Assembly: GCF_023634805.2 (NCBI RefSeq)
Contig: NZ_CP106881.1
Span: 1-64,000 of the forward strand
DNA from: Comamonas endophytica
GTDB taxonomy: Bacteria; Pseudomonadota; Gammaproteobacteria; Burkholderiales; Burkholderiaceae_C
Length of the DNA: 64,000 bases
Direction: 5' to 3'
This document shows positions 26,896 through 37,829 of this stretch, piece after piece. Made by a program: the position numbers and the translations under genes. Each line of letters opens with the position of its first letter. Positions within the stretch are counted from its first letter, which is position 1. The notes under the pieces are model-generated. The model saw only the letters and a list, made by a program, of their open reading frames with translations, was not told the origin of the DNA and did no database searches.

Positions 26896-28890
26896 TCAAT
26901 TTTTTTCGGCCAACTGCTCGAGAATCGCCGGGTTCTCCAGCGTGCTGGTGTCCTGCGTGATGGCCTCGCCCTTGGCCAGCGCGCGCAGCAGGCGGCGCAT
27001 GATCTTGCCGCTGCGGGTCTTGGGCAGGTTGTCGCCGAAGCGTATTTCCTTGGGCTTGGCGATGGGGCCGATCTCCCTGGCCACCCAGTCGCGCAGCTCC
27101 TTGGCCAGCTGCTTTGCCTCCTCGCCCGTGGGCCGGCCGCGCTTGAGCACCACGAAGGCGCAGATCGCCTCGCCCGTCACGTCGTCGGGGCGGCCCACGA
27201 CGGCGGCCTCGGCCACCAGGTCGGTCTTGGCCACCAGCGCCGATTCGATCTCCATCGTGCCCATGCGGTGGCCCGAGACGTTGAGCACGTCGTCGATGCG
27301 TCCGGTGATGCGGAAGTAGCTGCGGTCGCTGCTGCGCACCGCGCCGTCGCCGGCCAGGTAGTAGCCCTTGAGCTCCTCGGGGAAGTAGCTTTTCTTGAAG
27401 CGTTCGGGGTCGTTCCAGATGTTGCGGATCATGCTGGGCCAGGGCTTCTTGATGACCAGGATGCCGCCCGTGCCGTCGGCGATGTCGTTGCCCATCTCGT
27501 CGACGATGGCGGCGGTGATGCCCGGCAGCGGCAGCGTGCACGAGCCCGGCACCAGCGGCGTCGCGCCGGGCAGCGGCGTGATCACATGGCCGCCGGTCTC
27601 GGTCTGCCAGAAGGTGTCGACGATGGGGCAGCGCTCGCCGCCCACATGGCGGTGATACCACATCCAGGCTTCGGGGTTGATCGGCTCGCCGACGCTGCCC
27701 AGCAGGCGCAGGCTCGACAGGTCGCTGCGTCCGGGGTGCACCGCGGCGTCGGCCTCGGCGGCCTTGATCAGCGAACGGATGGCCGTGGGCGCGGTGTAGA
27801 AGATCGTGCAGCGGTGGCGCTCGATCATCTGCCAGAAGCGGCCCGCGTCCGGGTAGGTGGGCACGCCCTCGTACACGATCTGCGTCGCGCCCGCGGCCAG
27901 CGGGCCGTAGGCGACATAGGTGTGGCCCGTGATCCAGCCGATGTCTGCCGTGCACCAGAAGATGTCGTCGGCGCGCAGGTCGAAGGTCCACTCCATGCTC
28001 AGCTTGGCCCACAGCAGGTAGCCGCCGGTGCTGTGCTGCACGCCCTTGGGCTTGCCGGTCGAGCCGCTGGTGTAGAGGATGAACAACGGGTGCTCGGCGC
28101 CCACCGCGACCGGCGCGCATTCCGTGCTCTGGCCGGCCAGCGCCTCGTCGAAGCTGATGTCGCGCCCCGGCGTCATCGCGCAGGCCGTGGCGGTGCGTTC
28201 GTAGACCAGCACCCGGCGCACGCTCGGGCATTCGCCCGAGGCCAGCGCGTCGTCGACGATGGCCTTGAGCGGCAGCTCCTTGCCGCCGCGCAGCTGGTAG
28301 TTGGCGGTGATAACGACCACCGCGCCGGCATCGATGATGCGCTCCTGCACCGCCTTGGCCGAGAAGCCGCCGAACACCACGCTGTGCGTGGCGCCGATGC
28401 GCGCGCAGGCCTGCATCGCCACCACGCCCTCGACGGTCATCGGCATGTAGATCAGCACGCGGTCGCCCTTTTGCACGCCCTGGGCCTTGAGCGCGTTGGC
28501 GAAGCGGCCCACGCGCTCGAGCAGCTCGCGGTAGCTCAGGCGGGTCACCGTGCCGTCATCGGCCTCGAAGACGATCGCCGTCTTGTGCTCGACGGGCGTG
28601 CCCATGTGGCGGTCCAGGCAATTGGCGCTGGCGTTGAGTTCGCCATCGGCGAACCACTGGAAGAACGGGGCGTTGGAGCGGTCCAGCGTCTGGCTGAACG
28701 GCTTGTTCCAGTCGAGGTGCTCGCGCGCCAGCCGCGCCCAGAAGCCCTCGTAGTCGGCCTCGGCCTCGGCGCACAGCGCCTGGTAGGCGGGCATGCCGGA
28801 AATGCGCGCCGCCTGCGCAAAGGCCGGCGGCGGGGGAAAGACGCGGTTTTCAACCAGCACGGATTCAATCGCGGATGACGAGGCGCTCAT
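26896..28890 (-). CDS. acs: Acetyl-CoA synthetase Acs
   Basis: AMP-forming activation of acetate. The protein has 664 residues, normal for Acs. Motifs: [89 protein letters not shown] and the C-terminal [13 protein letters not shown] that holds the catalytic Lys, which is regulated by acetylation in characterised homologues. It starts [20 protein letters not shown]. It probably feeds acetate into the glyoxylate/TCA pathways. Confidence 0.96.
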   Translation of the reverse strand: MSASSSAIESVLVENRVFPPPPAFAQAARISGMPAYQALCAEAEADYEGFWARLAREHLDWNKPFSQTLDRSNAPFFQWFADGELNASANCLDRHMGTPVEHKTAIVFEADDGTVTRLSYRELLERVGRFANALKAQGVQKGDRVLIYMPMTVEGVVAMQACARIGATHSVVFGGFSAKAVQERIIDAGAVVVITANYQLRGGKELPLKAIVDDALASGECPSVRRVLVYERTATACAMTPGRDISFDEALAGQSTECAPVAVGAEHPLFILYTSGSTGKPKGVQHSTGGYLLWAKLSMEWTFDLRADDIFWCTADIGWITGHTYVAYGPLAAGATQIVYEGVPTYPDAGRFWQMIERHRCTIFYTAPTAIRSLIKAAEADAAVHPGRSDLSSLRLLGSVGEPINPEAWMWYHRHVGGERCPIVDTFWQTETGGHVITPLPGATPLVPGSCTLPLPGITAAIVDEMGNDIADGTGGILVIKKPWPSMIRNIWNDPERFKKSYFPEELKGYYLAGDGAVRSSDRSYFRITGRIDDVLNVSGHRMGTMEIESALVAKTDLVAEAAVVGRPDDVTGEAICAFVVLKRGRPTGEEAKQLAKELRDWVAREIGPIAKPKEIRFGDNLPKTRSGKIMRRLLRALAKGEAITQDTSTLENPAILEQLAEKN

Positions 28891-29079
28891 GGTGTGTTGT
28901 GTCTCCTTGGCTAACTCGGACCATTGTGCCGCGACTGTCGCCTGCCCGTCTTACAGGTCACTGACTTGGGCCCCGGGCAATTGGCCCTCGGCGCCGCCGG
29001 AGCACCGGCCCCCCGCGCCGCCCTGCGCGGGCGCGCACCGATACAATCGCGCACCCCTTTCTTTGCCTTTCCACACGCC

Positions 29080-29685
29080 ATGGACTCCCCACCCTCCCCC
29101 AAGCCCACGCCAGCGATGGGTGTGCTGCCCGCCTTCATCTTCGCCAGCCGCTGGCTGCAGGTGCCGCTGTACCTGGGCCTGATCATGGCGCAAGGCGTCT
29201 ACGTCTGGCACTTCCTGCTCGAGCTGTGGCACCTGATCGAGGCCGCGTTCGGCAGCCAGGAAGCGCTGCAGGCGCTGGTCACGAGCATCGGCTACAAGCC
29301 CGACGCGCCGCTGACCGGCTTGAACGAGACCGTGATCATGCTGGTCGTGCTGGCGCTGATCGACGTGGTCATGATCTCCAACCTGCTGATCATGGTGATC
29401 ATCGGCGGCTACGAGACCTTCGTCAGCCGGCTGAACATCGAGGGCCACCCCGACCAGCCCGAGTGGCTCAGCCATGTCGATGCCACGGTGCTCAAGGTCA
29501 AGCTCGGCCTGTCGATCATCGGCATCAGCTCGATCCACCTGCTCAAGACCTTCATCAACGCCGCCAACTACGACCCCAAGGTGCTGATGTGGCAGACGAT
29601 GATCCATATCGCGTTCCTGCTGAGCGCACTGGCGATTGCCTTCACCGACCGCCTGCTGCGCAACAACCACCAACGCAGCCACTGA
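29080..29685 (+). CDS. UPF0114/YqhA-family inner-membrane protein
   Basis: The protein has 201 residues with three or four membrane segments, including [40 protein letters not shown] and [27 protein letters not shown] near the start and the internal [16 protein letters not shown] and [14 protein letters not shown] are the TIGR00645 signatures. The family has no established function. A strong terminator follows the stop codon. Confidence 0.88.
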   Translation: MDSPPSPKPTPAMGVLPAFIFASRWLQVPLYLGLIMAQGVYVWHFLLELWHLIEAAFGSQEALQALVTSIGYKPDAPLTGLNETVIMLVVLALIDVVMISNLLIMVIIGGYETFVSRLNIEGHPDQPEWLSHVDATVLKVKLGLSIIGISSIHLLKTFINAANYDPKVLMWQTMIHIAFLLSALAIAFTDRLLRNNHQRSH

Positions 29686-29707
29686 ACGCCTGCCAGCCGC
29701 CCTGCAA

Positions 29708-29741
29708 AAACCCGCCCCGCGATCCGCGGCGCGGGTTTTTT
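29708..29741 (+). terminator. Rho-independent terminator after the UPF0114 gene
   Basis: The stem AAACCCGCCCCGCG pairs imperfectly with CGCGGCGCGGGTTT, followed by TTTT. It lies 22 bases past the stop codon and isolates the downstream betaine-transport promoter. Confidence 0.8.
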
Positions 29742-29801
29742 ACGCCGCGGCCCTTGCGCGAATCACGCACGCGTGATAGCACAGGTGAAAATAACCATTT
29801 A

Positions 29802-29830
29802 TTGACACAAAAGCACTCAATTCATAGAAT
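29802..29830 (+). promoter_or_regulatory. Strong sigma70 promoter of the proVWX operon
   Basis: TTGACA at 29802-29807 and TAGAAT at 29825-29830 are separated by exactly 17 bases. The -35 is a perfect consensus and the -10 differs at one position. It lies in an AT-rich window between a terminator and the operon. Transcription would start near 29837, about 365 bases upstream of the first codon. Confidence 0.8.
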
Positions 29831-30203
29831 CACAGGCTTGTTTACAACCTGCCATGCAGGTAATCGATGCGTTTTTCAGCGTTTCGATCCACTTCAGGCG
29901 GTGTTGCCTTGGCAGCCCCGTCATCGGGCCGATCGTGGTCCTGATGCCCAGCCGGGTGGCTTCGCGCCACCGCTGGATCGCCGATGGCAAACAGGTTTTC
30001 ACGCCCCACGCCCCGGCGTCTTGCCAGGCTCTTGCGGTCCCGACGGGTACCGTCCGGTCCGGCGCATGTGCCGCGCACATGCATCACGGCCCATGCCCGC
30101 GCCTATAGCGGGCACTGCATCAGGTGCTGCCTTCGGCCATGCACGCCAGCGCTTTATGCAAGGCGCTGGACTGTGTTCAATCCAATCGAGGGAGAGAGAA
30201 ACA
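29831..30203 (+). other. Long structured 5' leader of the proVWX operon
   Basis: No gene is seen in this 370-base stretch. Three short perfect hairpins crowd its 3' half: GCATGTGC/GCACATGC at 30064-30082, GCCCGC/GCGGGC at 30095-30113 and CCAGCGC/GCGCTGG at 30146-30169. The last lies 35 bases before the start codon. GGGAGAGAG just upstream of the GTG is the ribosome site. I do not recognise a known riboswitch class. Confidence 0.5.
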
Positions 30204-31455
30204 GTGGCCAAACAGATCACCATCGATCATGTCTTCAAGGTATTCGGCAATGCGCCGCAGGACGCGCTGGCGCTTGTCGAACAGGGCCTGAGCAAGGCGG
30301 AAATCCTGGCGCGCACCGGCCAGTCGATCGGCGTCTTCGACGCCGACTTCCAGATCGAAGCCGGCGAGATCTTCGTCATCATGGGCCTGTCGGGCTCGGG
30401 CAAGTCCACGCTGGTGCGCATGCTCAACCGCCTGATCGAGCCCACCGCCGGCCGCATCCTGGTCGACGGCACCGACATCGGCACGCTCAGCCCCAAGGAG
30501 CTGCGCGCTGCGCCGCAAGGACATCTCCATGGTGTTCCAGTCGTTTGCGCTGCTGCCACATGTGAGCGTACTCGACAACACCGCCTTCGGGCTGGAACTC
30601 GCCGGCGTGGACCGCGCCGAACGGCAGGCCGCAGCCCAGGCCGCGCTGGAGCAGGTGGGTCTGGACGGCTGGGGCGCGAGCTACCCCGACGAGCTGTCGG
30701 GCGGCATGCAGCAGCGCGTGGGCCTGGCGCGCGCGCTGGCCTCCGACCCCTCGATCCTGCTGATGGACGAAGCCTTCTCCGCGCTCGACCCGATCATCCG
30801 CACCGAGATGCAATCCGAGCTGCTGCGCCTGCAGCAGGTCAAGCGCCGCACCATCATCTTCATCTCGCACGACCTCGACGAGGCCATGCGCATCGGCGAC
30901 CGCATCGCGATCATGAAGGACGGCCAGGTGATCCAGGTCGGCACGCCCGACGACATCCTGCGCAACCCGGCCAACGACTACGTGCGCCACTTCATCCGCG
31001 GCGTCGATGCGGCGGCGGTGTTCAAGGCCGGCGACATCGCGCGCCGCGCCCTCACTGTGGTCAACGAACGCGCCGACCGCGGTTGCCGCCCGGCGCTGCG
31101 CATGATCGAGGACTCGGACCGCGATTTCGCCTATGTGGTGAACCCGCGCCAGCAGTATCTCGGCACGGTCTCGGCCGAATCGCTACGCAAGGCGCTGGAC
31201 GGCCATGTGGGCACGCTGGGCCTGCAGCATGCGTACCTCGACAACGTGTCCTCGATTGCCGTCGATGCACCGGTGGCCAACCTGTTCGGCCAGGTCGCGG
31301 CCGCGCCCTGCGCGCTGCCCGTGGTGCAGCCCGATGGCCGCTTCGCGGGCGTGGTCAGCAAGACCATGCTGCTCAAGTTCCTCGACCGCGACACGCCGCC
31401 GCTGCCGCCGGCAACGCCTTCTCAGACCACTCAACTCACCGGGAGCGCCGCATGA
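30204..31455 (+). CDS. proV: Glycine betaine/L-proline ABC transporter ATPase ProV (frameshifted)
   Basis: Cytoplasmic ATPase of a ProU/OpuA-type importer. It starts at a GTG ([20 protein letters not shown]) after a good ribosome site. Walker A is GLSGSGKST near residue 60, the signature LSGGMQQR, Walker [14 protein letters not shown], and the C-terminal third is a CBS-pair domain, usual for osmosensing ProV. The [15 protein letters not shown] segment is typical of ProV. The frame breaks near 30506 between PKELRA and [10 protein letters not shown]; one missing GC dinucleotide in a GCGCGC run explains it. Repaired length is about 417 residues. The stop overlaps the proW start. Confidence 0.9.
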
Positions 31456-32714
31456 GCAGTACCGTCAACCATTCCTCCCCCATGCAGGTCGCCCAGGTCA
31501 GCACCGACGCCCTCGACTCCACGGTGATGGACATGTCCGCCATGCCGCTGACCGACCTGCCCTCCGGCAGCGCCGCCGACGTGCCCGATGTCGCCGTCGC
31601 CACCGATCCCTGGACGCTGGGCAACAGCGGCCAGCTCGACGCCGGCAACACCGACTGGCTCGACGGCCCGCGCCTGGTCAATGATGCGCTGAACGGCCAG
31701 GCCGACGCCCCGGCCACACTGGCGCAGATGCTCGACGTGCAGCACTGGATGGCCGACTCGGCCCAGGTGCAGGACAGCATCAACCAGGGCCTCGAATGGG
31801 TCGTCACGCATTTCCGCCCGTTTTTCCAGACCGTGCGCGCGCCCATCGATGCCACGTTGACGGGCGTCGAAGGCCTGCTCACCAGCGTGCCATCGATGGT
31901 CATGATCGCCCTGATGGTGCTGCTGGCCTGGCAGTTCGCGGGCCGCGCCATTGCCCTGGGCACGCTGGTCTCGCTGGCCATCGTCGCGCTGCTGGGCATC
32001 TGGCCCGAGGCGATGGTCACGCTGTCGCTGGTGCTGACCTCGCTGGCCTTCTGCATCCTGATCGGCCTGCCCGTGGGCATTGCGCTGGCATCCAGCGACC
32101 GCGCGCAGCGCTGGACGCGGCCCCTGCTCGATGCGATGCAGACCACCCCGGCTTTCGTCTACCTGGTGCCGGTGGTGATGCTGTTCGGCATCGGCAACGT
32201 GCCCGGCGTCATCGTGACCATCGTGTTCGCGCTGCCGCCGCTGATCCGCCTCACCAACCTGGGCATCCGCCAGGTGCGCCCGGATCTGATCGAGGCCAGC
32301 CGCGCCTATGGCGCATCGCCCCTGCAGATGCTGTGGAAGGTGCAGCTGCCGCTGGCCATGCCCTCCATCATGGCCGGCATCAACCAGGCGCTGATGCTGT
32401 CGCTGTCGATGGTGGTGATCGCCTCGATGATCGCCGTTGGCGGCCTGGGGCAGATGGTACTGCGCGGCATCGGCCGCCTCGACATGGGCCTGGCCACCGT
32501 CGGCGGCCTGGGCATCGTGCTGCTGGCCATTGCACTCGACCGCATCACCCAGGCCATGGGCAAGTCCCAGCGCGGCGGCGAGCGCTGGACCCAGCGCGGC
32601 CCGCTGGGCTGGCTGCTGCGGCTGCGCCCGGCGCGCCGTGCGCCGGCGGCTGCCGGCAGCCGCGCCAGCGCCCCGGCATCGGCCGCCCCCATGGGCGACG
32701 CCATCGGCGCCTGA
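31452..32714 (+). CDS. proW: Glycine betaine/L-proline ABC transporter permease ProW
   Basis: Inner-membrane permease of 420 residues. The first ~140 residues are a hydrophilic Asp/Ala/Thr-rich extension; the core from about residue 130 has five to six membrane segments. The permease loop is [33 protein letters not shown], the EAA-type coupling motif. [20 protein letters not shown] is typical of ProW/OpuAB. An Arg/Ala-rich C-terminal tail of about 50 residues is unusual. It overlaps proV by 4 bases. Confidence 0.93.
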   Translation: MSSTVNHSSPMQVAQVSTDALDSTVMDMSAMPLTDLPSGSAADVPDVAVATDPWTLGNSGQLDAGNTDWLDGPRLVNDALNGQADAPATLAQMLDVQHWMADSAQVQDSINQGLEWVVTHFRPFFQTVRAPIDATLTGVEGLLTSVPSMVMIALMVLLAWQFAGRAIALGTLVSLAIVALLGIWPEAMVTLSLVLTSLAFCILIGLPVGIALASSDRAQRWTRPLLDAMQTTPAFVYLVPVVMLFGIGNVPGVIVTIVFALPPLIRLTNLGIRQVRPDLIEASRAYGASPLQMLWKVQLPLAMPSIMAGINQALMLSLSMVVIASMIAVGGLGQMVLRGIGRLDMGLATVGGLGIVLLAIALDRITQAMGKSQRGGERWTQRGPLGWLLRLRPARRAPAAAGSRASAPASAAPMGDAIGA

Positions 32715-32801
32715 CCCGCTCCCGCGCGCCATGGCCTTGCGCCATGGCGGCCTGCCCGGACCGCCGCGTCCGGGCCACTCCCAGAACACAGGAAATCGCA
32801 C

Positions 32802-33839
32802 ATGTCCCATTTCCCCACCCGCCCGCGCCTGCGCACTGCGCTGCTGGCCACCTGCCTGGCCGGCTTCGGCTTGCTGGCCCAAGCCCAGGACTCGGGCGGC
32901 GCTGCGCTGCCCGGCAAGGGCGTCAAGGTCTTCCCGCTCAAGAGCTCCATCGCCGAGGAGAGCTTCCAGACCCAGCTGGTCGTCAAGGCGCTGCAAAAGC
33001 TCGGCTACGACGTGCAGCCGGTGCAGGAAGTCGAGTACCCCACGGCGCATCTGGCCATCGCCAACGGCGATGCGACCTTCATGGCCAACCACTGGATTCC
33101 GCTGCACGAAGGCTTCTACAAGAACGCCGGCGGCGACGCCAAGCTCACGCGCAAGGGCACCTTTGCCGACGGCGCCATCCAGGGCTACCTGATCGACAAG
33201 AAGACCGCCGAGCAGTACGGCATCACGCAGATCGGCCAGCTCAAGGATCCGAAGCTGGCCGCGCTGTTCGATGCCAACGGCGACGGCAAGGCCGACATGA
33301 CCGGCTGCACCCCGGGCTGGGGCTGCGAGGCCGCCATCGAGCACCAGCTCGACGCCTTCCAGCTGCGCGGCACCATCACGCACCAGCAGGGCACCTACTC
33401 GGCGCTGATCGCAGACACCATCTCGCGCTACAAGTCGGGCAAGCCCGTCCTGTACTACACCTGGACGCCCTTCTGGGTCAGCGCCCAGCTCAAGCCCGGC
33501 AGCGACGTGATGTGGCTGGAGGTGCCCTTCAGCGCCACCCCGGGCGCCCAGGGCGGCGAGGACACGAAGCTGCCCAACGGCAAGAACTACGGCTTCCTGC
33601 CCAACAGCCAGCACATCCTGGCGAACAAGCAATGGGCGCTGCAGAACCCGGCGGCGGGCAAGCTGTTCGAGATCATGCAGCTGCCGATCGACGACATCAA
33701 CGCCGAGAACAACCGCATGTTCGAAGGCGAGAACAAGCCGGGCGACATCGAGCGCCACGTGGCGGGGTGGATCGAGGCGCACCAGGACACCTTCGACGGC
33801 TGGATCGCGCAAGCCCAGGCGGCGGCGGCTGGCAAGTAA
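32802..33839 (+). CDS. proX: Glycine betaine/L-proline-binding periplasmic protein ProX
   Basis: The protein has 345 residues. The signal peptide ([18 protein letters not shown]) is followed by [23 protein letters not shown]. Ligand-site regions are [38 protein letters not shown] and [15 protein letters not shown], rich in the Trp residues used to box quaternary amines. It closes the proVWX operon, 87 bases after proW. Confidence 0.93.
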   Translation: MSHFPTRPRLRTALLATCLAGFGLLAQAQDSGGAALPGKGVKVFPLKSSIAEESFQTQLVVKALQKLGYDVQPVQEVEYPTAHLAIANGDATFMANHWIPLHEGFYKNAGGDAKLTRKGTFADGAIQGYLIDKKTAEQYGITQIGQLKDPKLAALFDANGDGKADMTGCTPGWGCEAAIEHQLDAFQLRGTITHQQGTYSALIADTISRYKSGKPVLYYTWTPFWVSAQLKPGSDVMWLEVPFSATPGAQGGEDTKLPNGKNYGFLPNSQHILANKQWALQNPAAGKLFEIMQLPIDDINAENNRMFEGENKPGDIERHVAGWIEAHQDTFDGWIAQAQAAAAGK

Positions 33840-33951
33840 CCTCGCGCCAGGCATAGCCTTCGCCGCCCCGGCCGCGGGGCCGCCCTACACTTTCCCGATT
33901 GGACTGCCGGGTGCGCAGACACTGCCGCAGCTCCAGGAAAGGATGTTCGGC

Positions 33952-35471
33952 ATGAGCCATCTTCTGTTGGGCGGCGAAGTGGACGCCCCCGCCGCCGTGG
34001 CGCCCGCCCCGGCAGAACTTTCCCAGCCGCAGCCAGCGCTGGCCGCTGACGACACCACCGCGCATTGCGCCATCGCCATCATCGGCGGCGGCGTGGCCGG
34101 CCTGCATACGGCACTGCGCCTGGCCGAACGCTTCGGGCCGCGCCTGTGCCTGTTCGAGCAGGACGCCTGCCTGGGCGGGCGCGTGTCCGATATTCCCGCA
34201 TCCGACGAACAGGCCGCCGGCCCCTTCGTGCAGCTCGGCGCGCGGCGCATCATGGAAGGCCAGAGCGTGCTGACGCAGCTGGCCGAGGAGCTGGGCATTC
34301 CCCTGCAGAAGCCCGAAATGCTCGAGGAGCTGGGCTTCACGCGCGGCATGTATGCCACCAACAACGACGAGTTCATCCGCGTGTTTCCCGGGCTCGACGT
34401 GGACCGCAGCCGCGGCGGCTACGAGATCCAGCTCTACGAGAAGCTGCTGCGCGGCCCCGAGCGCCGGCATGTGGACGATTACCCGAATCTGCGCGCCTAT
34501 GCCGAGAAGGTCATCGGCGCTGAGGGCTGCGCCTTCCTGCACGGCACCTACCGCTTCCGCGCCGATCACGAATACGACCTCAGCGCCAAGGCCTACCTCG
34601 ACTATCTCGACGAGGAAAACGATGCCGGCGCGATCTGCCCCAGCGGCCATTGCCAGAGCCTGTACCCGGTGGGAGGCATGTCGGCCTATACGCGTGGCAT
34701 GGAGCAGCGCGTGCGCGACCTGGGGTGCAGCTGCATCTGGGCGAGGCCGTGCAGTCCATCGACAAATCGCCCGCCGGCTACCTCATCAAGACGCCGCGGC
34801 GCGCCATCACCGCCAGCACGCTGGTGATCGCGCTGCCGCCGGTGGCGTTGGGCCAGGTCCAGGGCGGCATTGCCGAAAGCATCCGCGCCCAGGCCGAGTT
34901 CCAGGCCCTGGTCGGAGTGCGCGTCACCACCATCACCCAGTGGTACCGCGAGCCCTGGTGGCGCGGCATCGTCACCGCCAACGGGCGCCATGTGTGGCGC
35001 GCCTGGACCACGGGGCACTGCATCAACTCGGTGGAGATCCCGCTGGAGGAATATGCCTCGACGCAGAACGCGATACGCGTGGTCTACAACGACCAGACCG
35101 ACTGCGCCGATCTCTGGGCCCGGCTGGCGCAGGGCCCGCTCGAGGCACTGGAGCGGGAGGTCGCCATCGGCCTGAACCATCTGTTTGCCGACAACGGCGT
35201 GACGCGGCCGGTGCACATCGGCACGCCCAGCCGGACCGTGTTCCGCGAATGGCCCGACGCCTGGTATTACCTGCGCTCCGGTAACCATTTCAGCAACCGC
35301 GACATCTTCCGCTGGGCCGTGCAGCCGCTGCCGGGCGAGGACGTCGCGCTGGTCAGCGACGGCTACAACCCGCAGCGCTCGGGCTGGGCCGATGCGGCCT
35401 ACAAGTCATCGATCCACTATCTCAACCAACGCTTCGGCATGGGGCTGCCCGGACTGGAACGCCGGGCATGA
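33952..35471 (+). CDS. FAD-dependent amine oxidase-like protein (frameshifted)
   Basis: Repaired length is about 507 residues. The Rossmann FAD motif IAIIGGGVAGLHTALRLAERFG begins near residue 42, followed by FEQDACLGGRVSD. LYPVGGMSAYTRGMEQRV and a C-terminal ALVSDGYNPQRSGWADAAYKSS fit the flavin monoamine oxidase family. The frame breaks near 34724 between RVRDLG and VQLHLGEAV; one missing G in a GGGGG run explains it. The ATG at 33952 has AGGAAAGG 9 bases upstream; an ATG at 33943 is also possible. It follows proX by 112 bases and may use a betaine or amine substrate, but that is only a guess. Confidence 0.78.
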
Positions 35472-35476
35472 GGCTT

Positions 35477-35947
35477 TCACCAACCTGCGCACGAGCCTTG
35501 GCTTGAGACCGAGACAAAGCGCTCGACCAGCAGCGCCAGTTCCTGCTCCTTTGCCGATGGCGGAGCATCCGCGCGGGCGCGCAGCACCCAGCGGCCCTGC
35601 ACTTCCACCAGCAGCGGCGCGCCGGGCGCCGACTGGCTGGCAAGATAGGCGGCATCGAGCAGCGCCTTGTCGCCGGCCTGCGCCACCGGCATTTCGGCGC
35701 CGCTGCGGCATTCGGTGAAACGCGCTGCATCGCCGTGCTGGCGGTAGGTGCCGCGCCAGGTCTCGGTCTTGTCGGTGGGCTGCAGTGCGGCTGGCTGCAT
35801 CGCGGGCGCCACGGGTGCTGGTGTCGAGCTGGAGATCCAGCTGGGCAGCGAAGGCATCGAGGGCATGCGCATCTCGCTGACATAGGAGCAGCCCGAAAGG
35901 GCCGCGGCGAAGGTCAGCAGCGCGATGCGCAGGGGCGGGAAATGCAT
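35477..35947 (-). CDS. Putative lipoprotein, unknown function
   Basis: The protein has 156 residues. The N-terminus MHFPPLRIALLTFAAALSGC carries a lipobox (ALSGC) with Cys at residue 20. A Pro/Ser/Ala-rich spacer follows, then a domain with ETWRGTYRQHGDAARFTECRSG and LLVEVQGRWVLRA. This resembles the COG3650/NlpE-like beta-barrel found in some outer-membrane lipoproteins, but the match is by eye only. It converges with the amine oxidase gene, 5 bases apart. Confidence 0.65.
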   Translation of the reverse strand: MHFPPLRIALLTFAAALSGCSYVSEMRMPSMPSLPSWISSSTPAPVAPAMQPAALQPTDKTETWRGTYRQHGDAARFTECRSGAEMPVAQAGDKALLDAAYLASQSAPGAPLLVEVQGRWVLRARADAPPSAKEQELALLVERFVSVSSQGSCAGW

Positions 35948-36027
35948 GGGATGTCTTTCGGAAACAAGGGGGCACCTTAGCAGAAGCAATGCCCGTCATC
36001 GCCGTTCGCCCTTTTCTTGTGGATGGG

Positions 36028-36150
36028 CCGTTCATACTTCGACAGGCTCTGGACGAACGGTTTTTTTCCTCGGCTTCGGTGACATGGCGGTGTGAGGACA
36101 CTCACAACGGGAAAAAACCGTTCGTGGTGAGCCTGTCGAGCCATGGACGT
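36028..36150. repeat. REP-like inverted-repeat pair forming a large hairpin
   Basis: GACAGGCTCTGGACGAACGG plus a T-run at 36040-36067 is matched by an A-run plus CCGTTCGTGGTGAGCCTGTC at 36113-36140. The two arms would fold into a stem of about 25 bp with a 45-base loop. Because of the T-run the arm can also act as a terminator for the minus-strand fumC ending at 36201. Confidence 0.75.
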
Positions 36151-36200
36151 CATTCCACGAAGTGGTCCGTCCAACCTTCAACGAGCCCTCCAAGCCAGCC

Positions 36201-37616
36201 TCACCCCTGATGAAACCCCACCGTATTCCCCACCATCTGCGACGGCACCACCCAGGCGTCGAACTGCTCGCCCGTCAGATGGCCGCTGGCCACCGCCGCC
36301 TCGCGCAGGCTGGTGCCTTCGCGGTGCGCCTTCTTGGCGATATAGGCGGCCTTGTCGTAGCCAATGTGGGGATTGAGCGCCGTGACCAGCATCAGCGAAC
36401 GCTGCACCAGCTCGGCGATGCGATCCTCGTTGGGCGTGATGCCCACGGCGCAGTGGTCGTTGAAGCTGCGCATGCCGTCCGACAGCAGGCGCACGCTCTG
36501 CAGGAAGTTGTGGATCACCATCGGGCGGAACACGTTGAGCTCGAAGTTGCCCGAGGCACCTCCGATGTTGATCGCCACGTCGTTGCCCATGACCTGCGCC
36601 GCCAGCATGGTCAGCGCCTCGCTCTGCGTGGGGTTGACCTTGCCCGGCATGATGGACGAACCCGGCTCGTTCTCGGGAATGCTCAGCTCGCCGATGCCGC
36701 TGCGCGGGCCGCTGGCCAGCCAGCGCACGTCGTTGGCGATCTTCATCAAGCTCGCGGCCAGGGTCTTGAGCGCGCCGTGCGCATGCACCAGCGCATCGAC
36801 GCTGGCCAGCGCCTCGAACTTGTTGGGCGCCGTCACGAACGGCAGGCCCGTGAGCTGCGCCAACTCGGCCGCCACCGCGCCCGCATAGCCGTTCGGCGCA
36901 TTCAAACCCGTGCCCACGGCCGTGCCGCCCAGCGCCAGCTCGCACAGGTGCGGAATGGCCGCGCGCACATGGCCCTGGCCATGCGCCAGCTGCGCCGCGT
37001 AGCCCGAGAACTCCTGGCCCAGCGTCAGCGGCGTTGCATCCTGCAGATGGGTGCGGCCGATCTTGATGATGCCGTCGAAGGCCTTGGCCTTTTCCTCGAG
37101 CGTGGCCTGCAGCTTGGCGATGGCCGGCAGCAGCTGGTGCGTCAGCGCCTGCACGGCCGCGACATGCATTGCCGTGGGGAACACGTCGTTGCTCGACTGG
37201 CTCTTGTTGACGTCGTCGTTCGGATGCACCAGCCGGCTCTCGCCGCGCTGCCCGCCCAGCAGTTCGCTGGCGCGGTTGGCCAGCACCTCGTTGACGTTCA
37301 TGTTGGTCTGCGTGCCCGAGCCCGTCTGCCAGACGACCAGCGGGAACTCGCCCTCGTGCTGGCCGGCAACCACCTCGTCGGCCGCCGCGATGATGGCTTC
37401 GGACTTGGCGCCCTCGAGCAGGCCCAGTTCGCGGTTGACCTGGGAGGACACGCGCTTGACCAGCGCCAGCGCGTGGATCAGCTCGCGCGGCTGGCGCTCG
37501 CCGGAGATGTCGAAATTGAGCAGCGAGCGCTGCGTCTGCGCCCCCCAGAGCCTGTCGGCGGGCACCTCGATGGGGCCGAAAGTGTCATGTTCCTGTCGCG
37601 TAGCCGGTTGCGTCAT
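36201..37616 (-). CDS. fumC: Fumarate hydratase class II FumC
   Basis: Iron-independent fumarase of 471 residues. Motifs: [52 protein letters not shown], and the superfamily signature [15 protein letters not shown]. The start at 37616 gives [31 protein letters not shown], split at its conserved residues, as in other FumC. A Fur-box-like sequence lies 40 bases upstream. It is divergent from the Fe-S fumarase gene, so the two isozymes share one control region. Confidence 0.96.
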   Translation of the reverse strand: MTQPATRQEHDTFGPIEVPADRLWGAQTQRSLLNFDISGERQPRELIHALALVKRVSSQVNRELGLLEGAKSEAIIAAADEVVAGQHEGEFPLVVWQTGSGTQTNMNVNEVLANRASELLGGQRGESRLVHPNDDVNKSQSSNDVFPTAMHVAAVQALTHQLLPAIAKLQATLEEKAKAFDGIIKIGRTHLQDATPLTLGQEFSGYAAQLAHGQGHVRAAIPHLCELALGGTAVGTGLNAPNGYAGAVAAELAQLTGLPFVTAPNKFEALASVDALVHAHGALKTLAASLMKIANDVRWLASGPRSGIGELSIPENEPGSSIMPGKVNPTQSEALTMLAAQVMGNDVAINIGGASGNFELNVFRPMVIHNFLQSVRLLSDGMRSFNDHCAVGITPNEDRIAELVQRSLMLVTALNPHIGYDKAAYIAKKAHREGTSLREAAVASGHLTGEQFDAWVVPSQMVGNTVGFHQG

Positions 37617-37655
37617 CCACAAGTCTCCTGAGGGTTGAGAGGAAAAAATCCACCG

Positions 37656-37674
37656 GGGAATGATATCCATTCTC
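37656..37674. promoter_or_regulatory. Candidate Fur box between fumC and fumA
   Basis: The 19 bases match the Fur consensus GATAATGATAATCATTATC at 14 positions, including ATGATA on one arm and CATT-TC on the other. It lies 40 bases upstream of fumC and about 155 bases upstream of fumA. Fur with iron would be expected to repress the iron-free FumC. Confidence 0.55.
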
Positions 37675-37829
37675 AATGGATTGCTGGCGTTGCACTCTGT
37701 GGCGCGTGCCCGAAGGCGGTGCCGAGCGTCCAAGTGTTATAGAAGACTACCGGGCTTTGCCACGCTTGGCGAGGAAGCGCGGGATAATCCCGGGTTGCTG
37801 TCGCTGTTACCTTCTCTAGAAAACCCACG

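Noticed and set aside
30204..31455. Programmed ribosomal frameshifting in proV (and in cobQ, btuD and others)
   Set aside because: There is no slippery heptamer plus pseudoknot, the deficits differ between genes, and the pattern matches homopolymer and GC-repeat sequencing loss.
29226..32714. A 1,162-codon open frame on the plus strand through the UPF0114 gene, the leader and proVW
   Set aside because: It reads the UPF0114 gene and much of proV in the wrong frame and joins proW only in its last third. The real genes have clear motifs, starts and ribosome sites in other frames.
31431..33854. An 807-codon minus-strand frame opposite proW and proX
   Set aside because: Low-complexity antisense shadow of the betaine transporter genes; both sense proteins have complete family motifs.
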